Part shown: piece by piece, positions 36,131-49,295 of the stretch
Position numbering within the stretch: the stretch's first letter is position 1
Layout of the letters: each line of letters starts with the position of its first letter
DNA from: Baylisascaris procyonis
Lineage: Eukaryota > Nematoda > Chromadorea > Rhabditida > Ascarididae
Direction: 5' to 3'
DNA: 64,000 nucleotides
Assembly: GCA_037389465.1 (NCBI GenBank)
Contig: JAZARR010000059.1
Span: forward strand, 2,627,001 to 2,691,000
Program-made: the position numbers and the translations under genes
The notes under the pieces: generated by a model
What the model was told of the DNA's origin: nothing
The model's input: the letters and a program-made list of their open reading frames with translations, nothing else
Databases searched by the model: none

Positions 36131-36191
36131 GACTGACTGCATTACGTTCTGGACCAGCCATCGCGAATCTCTTTGGGCGTAACTCACTCAT
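36131..36191 (-). CDS. Candidate upstream first exon
   Basis: ATG at 36191 opens 20 codons (MSELRPKRFAMAGPERNAVS plus one base) that end in a consensus donor GTAAGT at 36130-36125. It lies about 1.3 kb upstream of the acyltransferase in the same orientation. Its phase does not join directly to exon 1 at 34802, so it needs an intermediate exon. Otherwise it belongs to a different transcript. A minus-strand block near 36000-35880 stays open in several frames and might be that intermediate. Confidence 0.3.
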
Positions 36192-37599
36192 AGACCTTTA
36201 ATACGCACCAATGATATGTATATTTATGCTCTTATATTTTTCTGAGCCCTAGAAATGGTGTAATTGAAATGCTTTTACGCTATGAATGTTTCAATCTGCT
36301 AACAAAAACGTGGAAGTACAGAAATAAAGCGACGAGAAATACGACACAATATAAAACAAGGAAATCATGGACGAGATAAAACATAAACCCTATAAAAACG
36401 ACAGTTGAATGCAACATTTCAATCGTTTATAAACCGCCTATTCGCATAGCCTACATAATAAAAAATGATCGTTGTCGTCCTAAGATCGGAAACACCCAAG
36501 TGGTATTGGCCCATCGGTAAACGAGTGATAACGCTCACGTGAACATTTCGATAATGCAACAGAAATTTTGAAAATGCACTGTGAACATGGAATATGGACG
36601 TTGCCACTGATACAAGCAAGCGAAAACATCGAACCACTGGAAAATAATAGAAACGGTGCAACAAAGAAGCAGACAGCTAACTGCTCACACATTCATTGAG
36701 CAAGGTGAGACTGCTGCTCGCGTCGTTTGCAGCTCGTTCTCTGCGTCACTCCAACAATAAGCACTATCAACATATCCACTGCTTGTCGCACCTGTGAAGG
36801 CAACTCGCCTACTACCTCACTCTCACTTGTCAATGCATCACCTGCCATTCAACGACAACATTCCATCCATCACTTCCCTGATTTCCCCAATTGTGTGTTG
36901 AGACTCCTTGTTCACTCGTTCATTTCCCTTCAGGTACCCGTGTGTGTCGTGCTATTGATGGCGTTTATTCGACGTTGATGTTTTCCGATAATAAAAATGT
37001 TTTTCAATAACGTTAACAGCTGCCAAAACGGATAAAGTTTAACTGATAAAACTGCTGCAACTATAGCTTAGAGAGCTAATTGTTGTCTGCAATCACTCCT
37101 CATTAGCGAACCCTCCATGAGAAAGGATGACTTATTATTTAGGAAAGTACTACCCACTCTTGGGCAAACTGCTGATCAACTGACATCTAACCGCATCGGC
37201 AAGAGTGCAAAATCCAAACATGAACATACCACGACAAGCTTAAAGTAATTATGTCGAAATTTATGAGCTCTAAGAAGGGTAAAGTGAAAAATAACAAGTC
37301 TCCACTCCCAATTCGGGCAAATAATTGCTGCAATCTGATCACTGAGATTTTTGTGCGATCAGATGAAGAGAAAAAGATGGCTTTCTATGGTCACACTTGT
37401 CTTTGCAATCAATAAAAGCCTTCATAACTGCAGCAAACGCCAGCAAATCATTGCTTTGACAATCCAAACTAGAGGTTCCTAAAGCATCTCCTCTGAAGCT
37501 CTCTAAAATCTAAAAAAGGACCATCAGGTGATCTATAAATCTTTCAATCACCAAAAACCTTACAAGCGCTAATTAAACCATCCTTAACGTCATTTACGT

Positions 37600-38113
37600 G
37601 CACTAAGAAAACGTGAGGGCCCATGCGCTACCTGACGGAACGCCACTAACGATGCCATAGGATGGGGACGGGATTCGCCCACTTCAATTCGAAGATTTCG
37701 ACCACTCAGAAAACAGCGAATCCAGTTTAGAAGCATCACCAAAATACCACAAGAAGATAACAAAGCTTTTTATGGCTGATGGTATCAAATGTCTTGGCAT
37801 AATGAGTTAGACAACAGACATCAGCCTAAGTTCAATCATTAAAAGCCAAGACCCAATTGTAACAGCTTAACAGTTGAGAAACCGTTGACTTTGTTTCTAA
37901 GAATTCAGAGTGACTCAGGTTGAATAAATTGTTTCGAGCGGAATCTTTACAAAACGAATCCCCAATGTCCACCTCCATAACTTTGCGTGAAGGTGCTCCT
38001 AAGGAAATAGGTCTATAACTGAGAATTTCATTGAAAGTCGATGAGAGAGGGAAGACCATTGCATCTTCCACAGGCTTTAAGAGGTCACCCGAAAAGGGTG
38101 AAATAGATAACAA
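37600..38113 (-). mobile_element. CR1/jockey-type LINE reverse-transcriptase remnant
   Basis: The minus strand encodes the RT finger and palm blocks of a nematode CR1-like element: FPLSSTFNEIL, LSYRPISLGAPSRKVME, HSEFLETKSTVSQLLSCYN and WVLAFND. After frameshifts these are followed by a KTFDTISHKKL-like block and a decayed GVPQGS-like region at about 37680-37620. The order is correct but the frame is broken several times, so the copy is dead. Confidence 0.75.
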
Positions 38114-39169
38114 TCAGAAATAGCGATTCGCTTCAAGACCAAAGAAAGAAGGCATGCCATAAGGAATATCACTCAGACATTATGGCCTCAGCAAGGATGG
38201 AAACATCAATAAGAAGATCATTAAGAGTGACTGTTGTTAATGATTGTCATCTTTGAAAACAATTCGCAGATATTCTGCAAACATCACTGACAATCACATC
38301 CATTCTATATTTAATGCACTCATTATCACGTGTCCTCTTTATCTTTCATATTTGAAAAAACGTTTCACACTGCTAGAATATAGTAAGTTCTTTGGATATT
38401 TATTACACGCCTTACAATACTCATTGCAACATTTTTAAAAGTTTGCCAACCGCCTGGTTAAACTTTTAAAATCCATTGCCCAAGTCTCTGTTCCTCTAAG
38501 TGAGGCAGACAGGAAAGCATAACTTGGGGAAGAAACGCTTTAACAGGCATGCAGCACGAAATAACTTTATGCGTGGTTGACAGAGAGCATTCCTTTGCTC
38601 CACGCTTAACGGCACTTTTCTTTGTTTCTCAGCTTCGGCCGAACGCAACCGGGTTGTCGTTTAATGCAGTCCCAGCTTATGTTAATGCTAGGGAGGCCGT
38701 AACGTTGCGAGTCTTGAGAGCAGAAGACGAGACATCGGAGTTCTGCGCGGTTTTGGGGTTGGGAGGCTTTGACATCAGGTGATTTGTTTTAATCCTTCGA
38801 TGGAGCTGACTTTGAGGTTCCTTTCTCCATCGCAGGTTGTCGCGAGTTGAGTGAGTGGCTAAGTTGAGAGTTGAATCCAAGGTTTTCCTATGTAGATTAT
38901 TAAAAAGTGCTGGACAGACCAAACAGCCGTTTAACAGGAGGGAGTAATTTGGCTAGGTTCGAGAGCGTTGCTTTTAATAATCTCTGAATTTCGGAAGGCC
39001 AAGAAAATGAGATAATTTCCACCAATACATCAGCACATTTCGAATAATTTCACTGCACTGGTTGGAGGAAAGAAATGCAACCGCATATTAAGCGGAAGCG
39101 AACTTCAGAGAGTGAAGGCTGCTGACCGCAGTGCAATAAACCACCATTATCTGCCAAACACTGCCAGCA

Positions 39170-39227
39170 CTCCTTTGACACTTCCAAAGCAACATTAACT
39201 CCTTTGACACTTCCAAAGCAACATTAA
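39170..39227. repeat. 29-bp tandem duplication
   Basis: A unit beginning CTCCTTTGACACTTCC and ending AACATTAA occurs at 39170-39198 and again at 39199-39227 without a visible mismatch. It lies inside degenerate LINE sequence and looks like a recent replication slip. Confidence 0.9.
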
Positions 39228-40059
39228 TTCCATGCAACATCTATCAAAAGCTTACAATCGCGGGCTGCATGAAACGGTGACCAGGCTGCGCTCTGGTCAG
39301 CCAGAGAAATAAAGAGAACTGTAGCAGAGCGCACGCAGACTGTTTCCAAACAAACATCTTAAGCATTGCCGGAGGTTTAAGTTCTTTGTTATGTTTCTGT
39401 TGAAGAAACATTTTGGTTCTCAGCTGTGTTGAGTTCTTAGCTAGGTTCATGTGTGCTATGCTCTTTGATGGCTTTTCTGTTCTGTTGGGAGGATGCTTTA
39501 TTCCTTCTTTCCACTGTGTGATGACTCGATGAGACAAAGGGATTGCGGATCTGTAAGTAAATCCAGACCGATTATCATGGAGTGTAGGATGTGTTTCATT
39601 ATATGCACACAGACAAACAGAAGCACTTTATTTTGCAGTAAAAAAAGCGTGGAACACGCGTCCGACAAAATAAATATTCAAAGAAACAGGAAAGGCATCT
39701 GTAATCGTTAACAGAACATGCAGCCACGTTTAAAACTTCAAAAAATGAAAGAAAAAAAAGAATAGCAGAGATCATGAGCAATGGAGACATGAATATGCCA
39801 GAGTCAAGTAGGACAATTATTCACAACCGCCGAGCAGCCGATATCATAGTAAGATCCTACTGCTCTAAGCGCCGCTTAAAACACGACAAGTGCCAGTCAT
39901 AATCACATGAATAATGGGGAATTCCAAGTTGGAACAACATGGAATTTCAATGAATTGAGCACATCAGTTCGATTCGCTAATTTCCTTTCGATTTAAAAAG
40001 AGTGAACCTAGTGCAAACTCTGTAGAAGAGAAAATACTCTCAAACGGCATCTCCGAAAA

Positions 40060-41462
40060 AACTTCAACGATCTGGAAACATGAGTGTAATTCGAACTTAG
40101 CTCTACGGTACGATAGAGGTTTTTATGCCGAAAAATAGAAGCCGCTGCCCATAATTAGCTGAAAGAACAACGAAAGGTTTTATAAAAGCCGCCTTAGTGA
40201 AGAGCTTTGAAAAAGGATATCTCAATATCCACAATGAAAGATAGAGAACTTCTAAGCTCGAGATAGACTCCTTACTTAAAAGATAATTTTCTACGCAGCT
40301 AATTTGCAAGAAACGGAGAATTCACCTCGTAACTTGAGCAGCTCTCCGCGAAACTTCAACACAGCGACTCACATAAATACCCAAATCCTTTGTCGTACCC
40401 TTTGAAGATTGAGGCTACATAAACGCAGATGACTTTGGACCGAGAAGTTTGTCTGTAAGGTCAAGCATTTTCCAGTAGATACATCAATTTGCTATATGAC
40501 CATTCTTCTAATGAAAACATATCTTGATACAATAATTGTAATCAAATTCAGAGTTAACAAGAAGTATATAATATTAGCAAAGGCCAGCCGCAGCTCTGTT
40601 GATGAATTGAGAAGGCATGCCCTGTCGTGTTAATGATACCTTATCACTAAGCAGGGAAATGATTTCTCCCACTGAATTTAAGTCTATCTCACGGCAACCA
40701 CATAATGTTGCATGTACGGAATAAATTGGTGTGGAGAGGTGGGGGGGGGGGGAGGGGGGGAGAGAGAGAAGGGCAGGATGCCTTCTCCATCTTCTTAACA
40801 ACCTGCCCAAAGAATAAAAGGTGAATCACTCTGACTTTGCATGATCTCAGAGAGGGAGTGATCGTTTTCAATAGTAATGGTTCCGATGCAGCAACCCGCC
40901 CTAGCTTTATTATTCATGTATCTATAGAACGCGTTACGGCTACCGGAAAAAATCGGACGCGTTTCACAATTTTTCGCCCAAATGTTTCAATCCTTGCGGT
41001 AATACTCGGAGCATTTTTGCAATGCTGCCGTTCTATTTGCTTTTCGCATATTTTTCTTTAGGAATATCACTTCGAAGCTAAACATTGAAGACAGCAAGGC
41101 CTTCGAGCATGAAGCATCTTATTCCTTCATAAGAGTGCAGTTTTGACAACAATAAGGACAACAAAATCCAAAAATACAGCAAAGATTTCTTCTGCACTAC
41201 GACACGAATCGAACTCAAAATGTCGATCGTATCTCATTAAAGAGTCATCGATCTAAGCCCAATCGCAATGATCATGTGGAGAGGAACGGTTTGCAACAAC
41301 TGGCTTAAAACACGCAACAGTTCTGTAACCGATACTACTGTGATCGCTTATTGCAAGGTTTGGAATTAAGCACTGATTACTTATTAAAGCGGAATCTATA
41401 TCATTGAGCATATTCGCATTGTGACTCTTCATTTGCGAAAGTGAAGTAGGAGTCACCAACAA
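40060..41462 (-). mobile_element. CR1-like LINE remnant, endonuclease and RT-thumb pieces
   Basis: At 41462-41253 the frame contains DIDSALISNQCLI and AISDHSSIGY, the SDH block that closes the apurinic-type endonuclease of CR1-like LINEs. At about 40430-40100 the frame reads KDLGIYVSR, then RRAAQVTR and SISSLEVLYLSLWILRY, which fits the region after the RT palm. This thumb-like piece lies before the RT core at 38.1 kb in element order, so at least two copies or a rearrangement are present. A poly-G run interrupts the region. Confidence 0.5.
40741..40760. repeat. Poly-G run
   Basis: Nineteen G in twenty positions, with one A, followed by (GA)n. Similar runs lie at 28815-28829, 51902-51912, 60275-60289 and 60599-60613. 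Confidence 0.95.
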
Positions 41463-41989
41463 TTATTTAAGCAGACATAAGAGAGCGCCACACTGTTAAG
41501 CAATCCAAAAATCCCCTAGTCTCCTGAGCACTGCAATCTGGTCAACAATATGCCATTATGAAACGAAAATGATAAGCATTTGTGCAAGAAAAATCAGCAC
41601 TCACAAATCCACAGATCCTTGTCAAGATAGCGATAGTTCCACCCCTTTTATATCGTCTGACCTCTATGGACTAAATACATTAAACCTGGAACTCGGGTGA
41701 TAAAATCAAATTGAATGCTTTCTCTGAGTGGCATGTTTCACAAAAACCAACAATATCTGGAGCATCAAAGCGCTGGGGTGATTCTAACACCAAAGTTTCT
41801 TTAAACAGAGCGACATGTGAAAAAAGAACATCAAAGACAATCTTGCATTATCGATGTCTGTATGACTGGTGAATGAGACTTTCTTGTTCATGGTGATTTG
41901 GCTTCGAGTAATACCAGAGACCGCTCGCGAAAGTGTTTCTCATGGACATCTTGAACGGCTTTCAATAATGGCTACCTTGGTTGACTTAC

Positions 41990-43300
41990 ATCGCAGCAAC
42001 CGTTGATTTCATGATATCCATAGCATCTTACACCAGCCGGCGGACAATCGGTTTAAGTTGTCGTCGAAATTCCGCAATGAGTTCCTCACGAATTCGTCGT
42101 CGCAATTGGCACCTCAAGCTTGGGTGATTAGGCCAAGGAGAGAATGAAATGAATTAAAGGAAAGCAGAGAGTTGTTGTCATCATTTCCGAGTCTCTTAGC
42201 CATTATAGTAATATTGGGTCCTGAAAAAAAAAACAACAAAAAACCTCAAAAAAGCACTGATGACAGGACCGTCCACATGGTGGCAGGTGGACCTAGTGTA
42301 ATCGATCTCTTCGCTTCTTCTGGTTGTTCACAGTAATCTTCGAGACGATGACGAGCCGATCACTTTATATTCCCTTGCATTTATAGTAGACATCGTCACT
42401 GTGGAGGAATCTGACTAAGCCTGCTGAGAATTGGAGCTGACGACTCAGGTTATTATCGCTCGTATCACTCTACGAACAACCACTGTTCGCTTATATGACG
42501 AACTTCGTCCTCATTTGTCTGAACTTAGCACAAAATCACCACGTAAATCTGATGCATCATTTTCTGACACAGCAAGTCTTTTCAGCGAATGCGCAAAAAC
42601 TCGTTAGCAGAAAGGTCAAGTCGATGAAGTGCATTCAATTTCGAACACAAATAGTATTTATGCGATGAATTGAAATCCTTACTTCAAGCAACAAACAACT
42701 GTTAAATAATTTTAGTAATTTGTTATAGTTCATTCGGCGTTTATGGCCAGCTGCATTTCGACGGGTTTACACATTCATTTCAATAAATTATAGGATCCAC
42801 TACGTGAGGTTCATGTCGGTCGGGAATTCCCGTCCACTATGATGAATGATGTAAATGAATACAGTGATGTGCATTATAAGGTTTAACTATTGTGATAATT
42901 ATATGTATGCTTACAAAGGTTCAGAGTGGACATTTTCGAGATGCGGTGACGAATAATACAATAGAAATCTCTGGATAGGCACTTCTGCGATTAATGGATG
43001 CTGAAATATTCCGTATTCGATGGTGGCATAGGGTGATGTTGCTTGATAACTCTGTGTAACACTGATAGTACGAATGACAGCGAAACGCTGAATATTTCAA
43101 ATTTCTGAGAATTTTATCCGAATTTTCATAAAACTTCATTTTAGTCGTTGATATGAATTGTTCCATTTCATTGCATTATTCATATGGAATATTTCCATTG
43201 CTGAACAACTCAATAGTCTTCTTTGCTAGGAAAACGCGTTCATTTGGGCATCGGTTGGGATGGTTTTATGGAAATTGAAGTGGGAAACACTTAAAATGGT
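41990..43300. other. No recognised feature
   Basis: Short frames only. Nothing supports a gene, RNA or transposon core. Confidence 0.4.
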
Positions 43301-43353
43301 GGAACCATAAAAAATCTTAACCATTACAGCTGCTCCGTCGCCCAACTTTATCT

Positions 43354-43910
43354 TTGATGGTTTTTCTTCATTATAGAGTGCCAACGAAACTAGACCACTG
43401 TGTTACGCGTTTGCTGCTTTCGAAACAATATGGGAGACCTATTGTGTACTGTGGCCATATTCTCGAATATTTCTCTCAAGTTCGGTCCCTCATCTCCATG
43501 TGGATATTCATGTCTTTGGAAACATTTCATTTAGAGGCAATGTTCACATTCACTTCGCCTCGAGAAAGATATATGCCGCAAAGCCGCAGTATATATCTTT
43601 CCTGGACATACTGCAAAAATTATAGATTGAAGACCGTACTTCACCACTTTCAGTTCAGAATTGTCCCCATTTGGAATCTCATACCGCAAATGTTCGTTGA
43701 CGGGGCAAACTTTTTTATGTAACGTTTCAATTACTTTGTTTGTAAGTATGCAGTTGTTTATTGAAATCTGCTGTTGTATGTGTCACTGAATAATCTCTAC
43801 TATTTTAGGTTGTATGTTAAGTTCGGAGCGTTGATTATCATTTCTTTACTTTATTCCTTCTTTTCTGCTGTTTTGCAGTTTTCTTTGTTCGGTAGATAAT
43901 AAAAACTTTA
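43354..43910 (+). mobile_element. Possible plus-strand LINE 3' end
   Basis: A 122-codon plus frame (43354-43722) includes FQFRIVPIWNLIPQMFV, which resembles the RxVxxWNxLP motif at the C-terminus of CR1-like LINE proteins. Downstream lies AATAAAAAC at about 43898, a possible poly(A) signal. The rest of the frame shows no firm RT similarity. Confidence 0.35.
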
Positions 43911-43919
43911 AATTCTTAT

Positions 43920-46900
43920 CCACTTTTCTGGCTCATCAACTCCCAAAGAGCAGTTGTCACTAATTTTGGCAACATATAAACAATTGCTTTATACCAGCAT
44001 AAAACACGAAGCGCACCACGTATCAAATGCCATCATTGTTCAGCACAACATTAACGATATTCCATAGGAGCAACGCTCTGATCACATCTCAATAAAGCAA
44101 CTAATATGCAACAGAAGAGCATCTGTTTTTTCAAAGAAAACCATTTTTTCAAACGAATTACATGAAGCTTTCTTCAATTACTTTGCCCCTCTTTAATTTG
44201 CTGAGTACACAACCATAAAATACACATTTCCGGAGATCGCATCTCTCTCCAATACTGCCTTGCACTGAGTTGCGTAATACATTGCTCCAAACGGAAATGT
44301 TTATATTGCTTTCCCAAACTGGCTTTTATTTTTGCACAAATACGCTCATGAATATGGAAAAGTTACTGCCACAAAAAACCAAAAACATAAGGCGTTTGAC
44401 CTCAAGGAGGCATACACAAAAAATGTATGAGCGAATGTATGCGAAACCACGTATACCTTTTATATAAGACATTATATCATAATAAATCACATTTATGGGG
44501 CAATCCGATTTCTCTGTTTTACAACAGAAATATATGAAAATATAGAGACATCTTTATATATTGGTACGTTGAAGAATGGCTCAAGGCGGCCAAATCTGCG
44601 GATGTCTGGAGAGGCTGACGACGCTGCAAATCTATCATTGAGGCCCTCCTCTTCGGTATCGCCACGTAGCTACATCGCACCACTTCGCATTTCATGTTTT
44701 TCCTGAGGTCATGCACGTATGAAGCAGTTATTGTCTTTTTCCTTTGTTATGGTCTCTCAGTTACTACTATTTCTGACTATTGTTGTTGGTGTGGTAGACG
44801 TCTGCTATCAGCACAAATTCTGTGTCTTTCAGCGAAATAATGTGTCACCATATCACTTCTCAGATTCTAAGAGCAACATCACCTCTGATCGATGAATATT
44901 TGAACAATTCATGAAAGAAAAGTGCTCTAGTTTTTCTCAACTAGTGTCTAGTCGAAACCATTTAGAACGATGGCAACGACCTAAAGCAAGAAAATAACTC
45001 GACCAACGTTCATAACACTATCACATCGCCATCTTTGCTTTTTAATTTTTCCACCACAGTTCTTTTTCCAAGGTATTCGAATCGAAACTCCGAAAAAGCA
45101 GCGCAAATACGAGACCAGAACCGCAATTCCGGGTCAATGGCAGTACTCCGCCTCCTCTGCTCCCATGAATGATTTATCCCTGAAATTACCTTTTGATTCC
45201 GGATAAACTTTTTATTACACCATTCAAAAAACATGACATTTTCGCTTCTTTTAGCGAGAAATTTCGCGCTTAATTGCTTCAAATTAGCGTTTGTTCTACG
45301 CACATACCGCGAAATGTTCTGTTTTTTTTAGGGGAGAGGCGAACGCCGTTCTGCTCTCATGGTTTCGACATTGCTGTCGTATCGATCGTCACATCTTTTT
45401 CTTCATGAAGCGCTTCGCTTACGCTACATTTTGGAACTGGTTGTGTATTTTATTCGGAAGCTGCTTATGAAAACGACAAGTTCACTTCATTCAGGCTTTC
45501 CTATTGGTCGTGTTGGGCAGCTTATCGTAGTGACACGTTTGTTAGAAGTCTTTGTAGCAAAGCTTCCCTGGAGGAGTTAAAACAATATTTCGACTAGAAA
45601 TCTGGCCATAAAATTTGACCTAAATTCGCCAAAACTGCTGAATGCGACTAGAAATCTTATAAAAGAAATTTGCTGTTGCTATTTTTAATCATATATAAGT
45701 AAACAGTAATGAAATGAGCATTAAAAAGTTCCACGGCTTTGTTTTGCTGCTATTCGCCTCAGCTGTTCGTTCGCGCAAAGTTATGAAATAAGCGCTACTT
45801 AAGCATGCATAGTTGGCCTTAACTAAAAAGTATTGCAATGCAAACAAACGTATGTGAATGAGTGTTGTTAATAACGCAGGTTGATTATGAAATTATGTCT
45901 CCATATTAGGGAAGGACCATTTCATTTGAAGGTAGCATTAAAAGCCGCAATAAGTCTGCAGAGCGTGTTTATCACGCCTTATTCCGTTTTTTGTTGATCT
46001 GTTTGTCCTTCAGTAGAGCGTATGATCGTTGATACTTGAATTTTTTGTTGATTGTTCCTTCGACTCAATTCGATGATTTCCAATATTATTCATTTCTTGC
46101 TCATTGTCACACCTTTATTGCATGTTTCTTTTTCTTTCTTGCAATTTCGTTGCTATTATTGGCACTTCCATTTTTCCTTCATTACAGTTGTTGAATTTCA
46201 CTAATTATTTGCCGAATCGCCGAAACGATAGAGCATGGTGGTGACAGCTTAGTGCTAACACTCGACTCTTAAGCCAGCTGTTGACAGACGAGTGCGATAT
46301 CCGGGCGATTGTCTGGTAGGGAGTACGCTAGCTAGCCAACTCCTTCAAATACATCCTCTTATACCTCTTTCGGGTTCCTCTGAATTAATACCGTTTATGA
46401 GTTGATTTTGAGTCTGGTTGTCCTACTTTCTCTTTTATTTCATATAGTTGTAGTCTTTGTTTTATCGCGACTTTGCATAGTTTTTTGAAATCGTTTATAA
46501 CCCTCTTCTCTATAAGTTTCCCTTCGAATATATGCTCACTTTCAGAAATTGTAAATGCTATTAGCTCACCTCCAATACAAGCTCATGCTCGGTTAAATGC
46601 CGCTAGCTTAAACAAACAGCTGTCTATATTTGCTACAATCTGATAGAATTGCATCCAGGCATATATACGTCCATCTTGAAATGGAAGAAGCCGTTTCCCC
46701 AAAGAGAGGTTTTAAGAGTTCTGAATGAGCTGTTGCGGGGCCTACAAAGGAGGCATTAAGTATCTCGCAGATTCATTTGCAACTCATCTGCTTGCTGGCT
46801 ACATTCGGCTTCCGCACTCGTCATTTATGACTGTTCTAACCGATAATTGTCGGCTTTGGGGAATTTTCTGAAAATTCAGCATTTCTGTTATTTTTCGATA

Positions 46901-48820
46901 ACAAAAGATTGCCTTAAACGATCTCTACAATCCTCTTGCTTGCTCTTTTATAACGTATCGCTGATGATTCAAACGGTTTGATCTATTTTAAAAATCGGAG
47001 AGGATTTAAATGATTCAGTCGAACCAATTTTCTTCCAATGGCATATAAAAACTACCGCTGGAAAATTTACGTCGTTACTGATCAAAAATTTTGGCAAATG
47101 GTCGCAACGTCATTTGTAATGTTTTTGCAGTCTTTTCGGAGTACTGCTCTGCTAAAAGCATTGCTTCTATTAGTTATTTATTTATTGCTTATTTCATCAA
47201 CAATTCTTGGCAACGGCTCAATTATAAATACAAAAAGTGTCGAACATTTGCAGTGAAACTGATTGAAATTCTGCACCTATGAAGTTAACTGCCTCTGCTC
47301 ATCGCACTATTGACATTTGTTCGTCATTTAAACGATATTTTTTCTCACCATTTTAAATTTTCAAAATCAACCACGAGACACTTCCCCATTTTTAATATTG
47401 AGAAATTTTATTATGCTGTCACCTTTACGCTTATATGAGCCTAATATCAACCTTTTGTATTATTCACTGCTTGTTTATCATGTAATGTCCTCTAGGCACT
47501 AAAACAATATTGGTCATTTCGGCGTTAGCCATCAAAACCATGTGTGGTATTGGTTTCTTTGACAATTGAGGTGTATACGCTCACACTATGCAGTGACGCT
47601 AACCTAGACGGCAGCGTTTGAAGGTAGCTGGTCATCATTAATCAGTATATGACAGCAGCGCTATAGGCAACTGAGCAACGAATGACTGCAGTACGACGAA
47701 TGAAACCAACGACTGGCTTCCGTTTTGAAACTCTGGAAAACGTATCCCTTCAACAGTGAAGCAATTCCCTTTATCAGCTAATTGGAAATAAAATATGTAA
47801 AAATTATATGAACTGTGTGATTTAGTGTTATAATTGCTAGTACTACGGCAAGACTAATATTGTTTTCCTTGAAAATTGTTGCTCTTGATATGTCAACTCA
47901 TCAAACTATTGTTAATGGCAACATCTACGAAAGAACCAAAATTAAGAGGAAAGATAGAGGTATAGTGAAAAGAAAAGAACTGACGATAATAGAATAATCA
48001 TACGTAATAGAAGGAGAAATATTTATTAAAAACTTTAGAGATGAGTGATAAAATAAGAAATCATGCTATAAACGGGGGCAAACGTCAAAAATGGGAGAAG
48101 AGGTCTACGCAGATAATAATCATTTAAAAATTACATATGGAAAGAAGGTGAAATGCAAATAATTAAATTTATGTGAAGGGATTGAATTTTAATGCAACCG
48201 TTATTGGAGAAGCGGCGAATATAGATATGAGAAGCTTTTCTCACATATACAACAATATTAGCATTAATCCTAAAGGGAAATTCAAAAAAGCTCTCATCTG
48301 TTCTTGCCGCTCCCCCTTCAACAGCCGTTTTGATCCTTGTTGTATCTAGACTATTCATTTATTTCATATTGTTTCTATGCATATTTTTCATTTGCTCGTT
48401 AGTTGTATCGATAGCTGTCTATCTTATCAAAACGATAGGTGCAGGCAAGTTGACGAGGCATTATCCATCCTACCTATTACACTCGCTTATCGATATCCTC
48501 AGATAATTGCATGATGCTGTATTGATCAACTTTTTTTATGAGAGGAATACTGAGGTGGCGCATAGGTTATGCGGACTCAAGTTGACTGAAGAGATATTCA
48601 AAGCATGAGTGGTTCGAGGAGTTTATTACTAAGTGACGAACACGCTATGCATTTTTTCTTTGTTTGTATTTTTTGTACGATGACAAGATGCTTTTATACT
48701 AGTGCATCTACTAACGGAAGAAATTTTCTGTCTCTGGAAATATGAGCATAAAACGCTTGTTGATGTGGTTTCTACATTCGTCTACAAACATGATTTCCTT
48801 GATTGAGACCCTCTTTCATT
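43920..48820. other. Long stretch without a supported gene
   Basis: Open frames are short or composition-driven. A GC-richer patch at about 46200-46340 (with GTACGCTAGCTAGCC) is unlike its neighbours and may be a transposon edge. A possible first exon MEEAVSPKR with a following GTTTTA at about 46681-46708 was seen but has no partner exon. Confidence 0.4.
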
Positions 48821-48824
48821 CTAG

Positions 48825-48875
48825 TTCGCGAGAGAGAAGGCATTCGAAGACCTAAGAGCAATTAAGGCCCAGTGA
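48825..48875 (+). CDS. Candidate terminal exon, gene unknown
   Basis: CTTTCATTCTAG is followed by TTC GCG AGA and a 16-codon frame FAREKAFEDLRAIKAQ ending in TGA. The good acceptor and strongly helical, charged peptide suggest a real last exon, but no preceding exon was found. Confidence 0.22.
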   Translation, partial: FAREKAFEDLRAIKAQ

Positions 48876-49295
48876 AAATTGCTGAGGTTATGTTCTCGAA
48901 TCTGTGAGCTCAAATCTGACAGGACTTCGATGACCGAAATTTCGACATTTTTGATCCTTTGTAGCTTCCTCCCAAATTTCGACCTCTTTTCTACTCTCCC
49001 TCTGTTTTCCGAGGGTGATTACTAATGGTATGAAGAAGCAAGCGATTTAACTTTCTACTAGAAAATTTTCGTCAGTTTTGAACTCGGCATCTTTGAAAGC
49101 GTAATCTTATCGGTTAAATTTGCATTAGGGGCATCCTTATGCGCATATTCGATTGCCCGCCTCTATTCCCAGTTAGCACCTCCATTTTCAAAACAATTAT
49201 GGTGGGACGGATACCTGCTTTCCTTATTTGTACGAAAGAATTGATATTGTTTCGGAAAAGTTCCCACTTGCTGATGTATGTTCGGCGTTGTGCAG

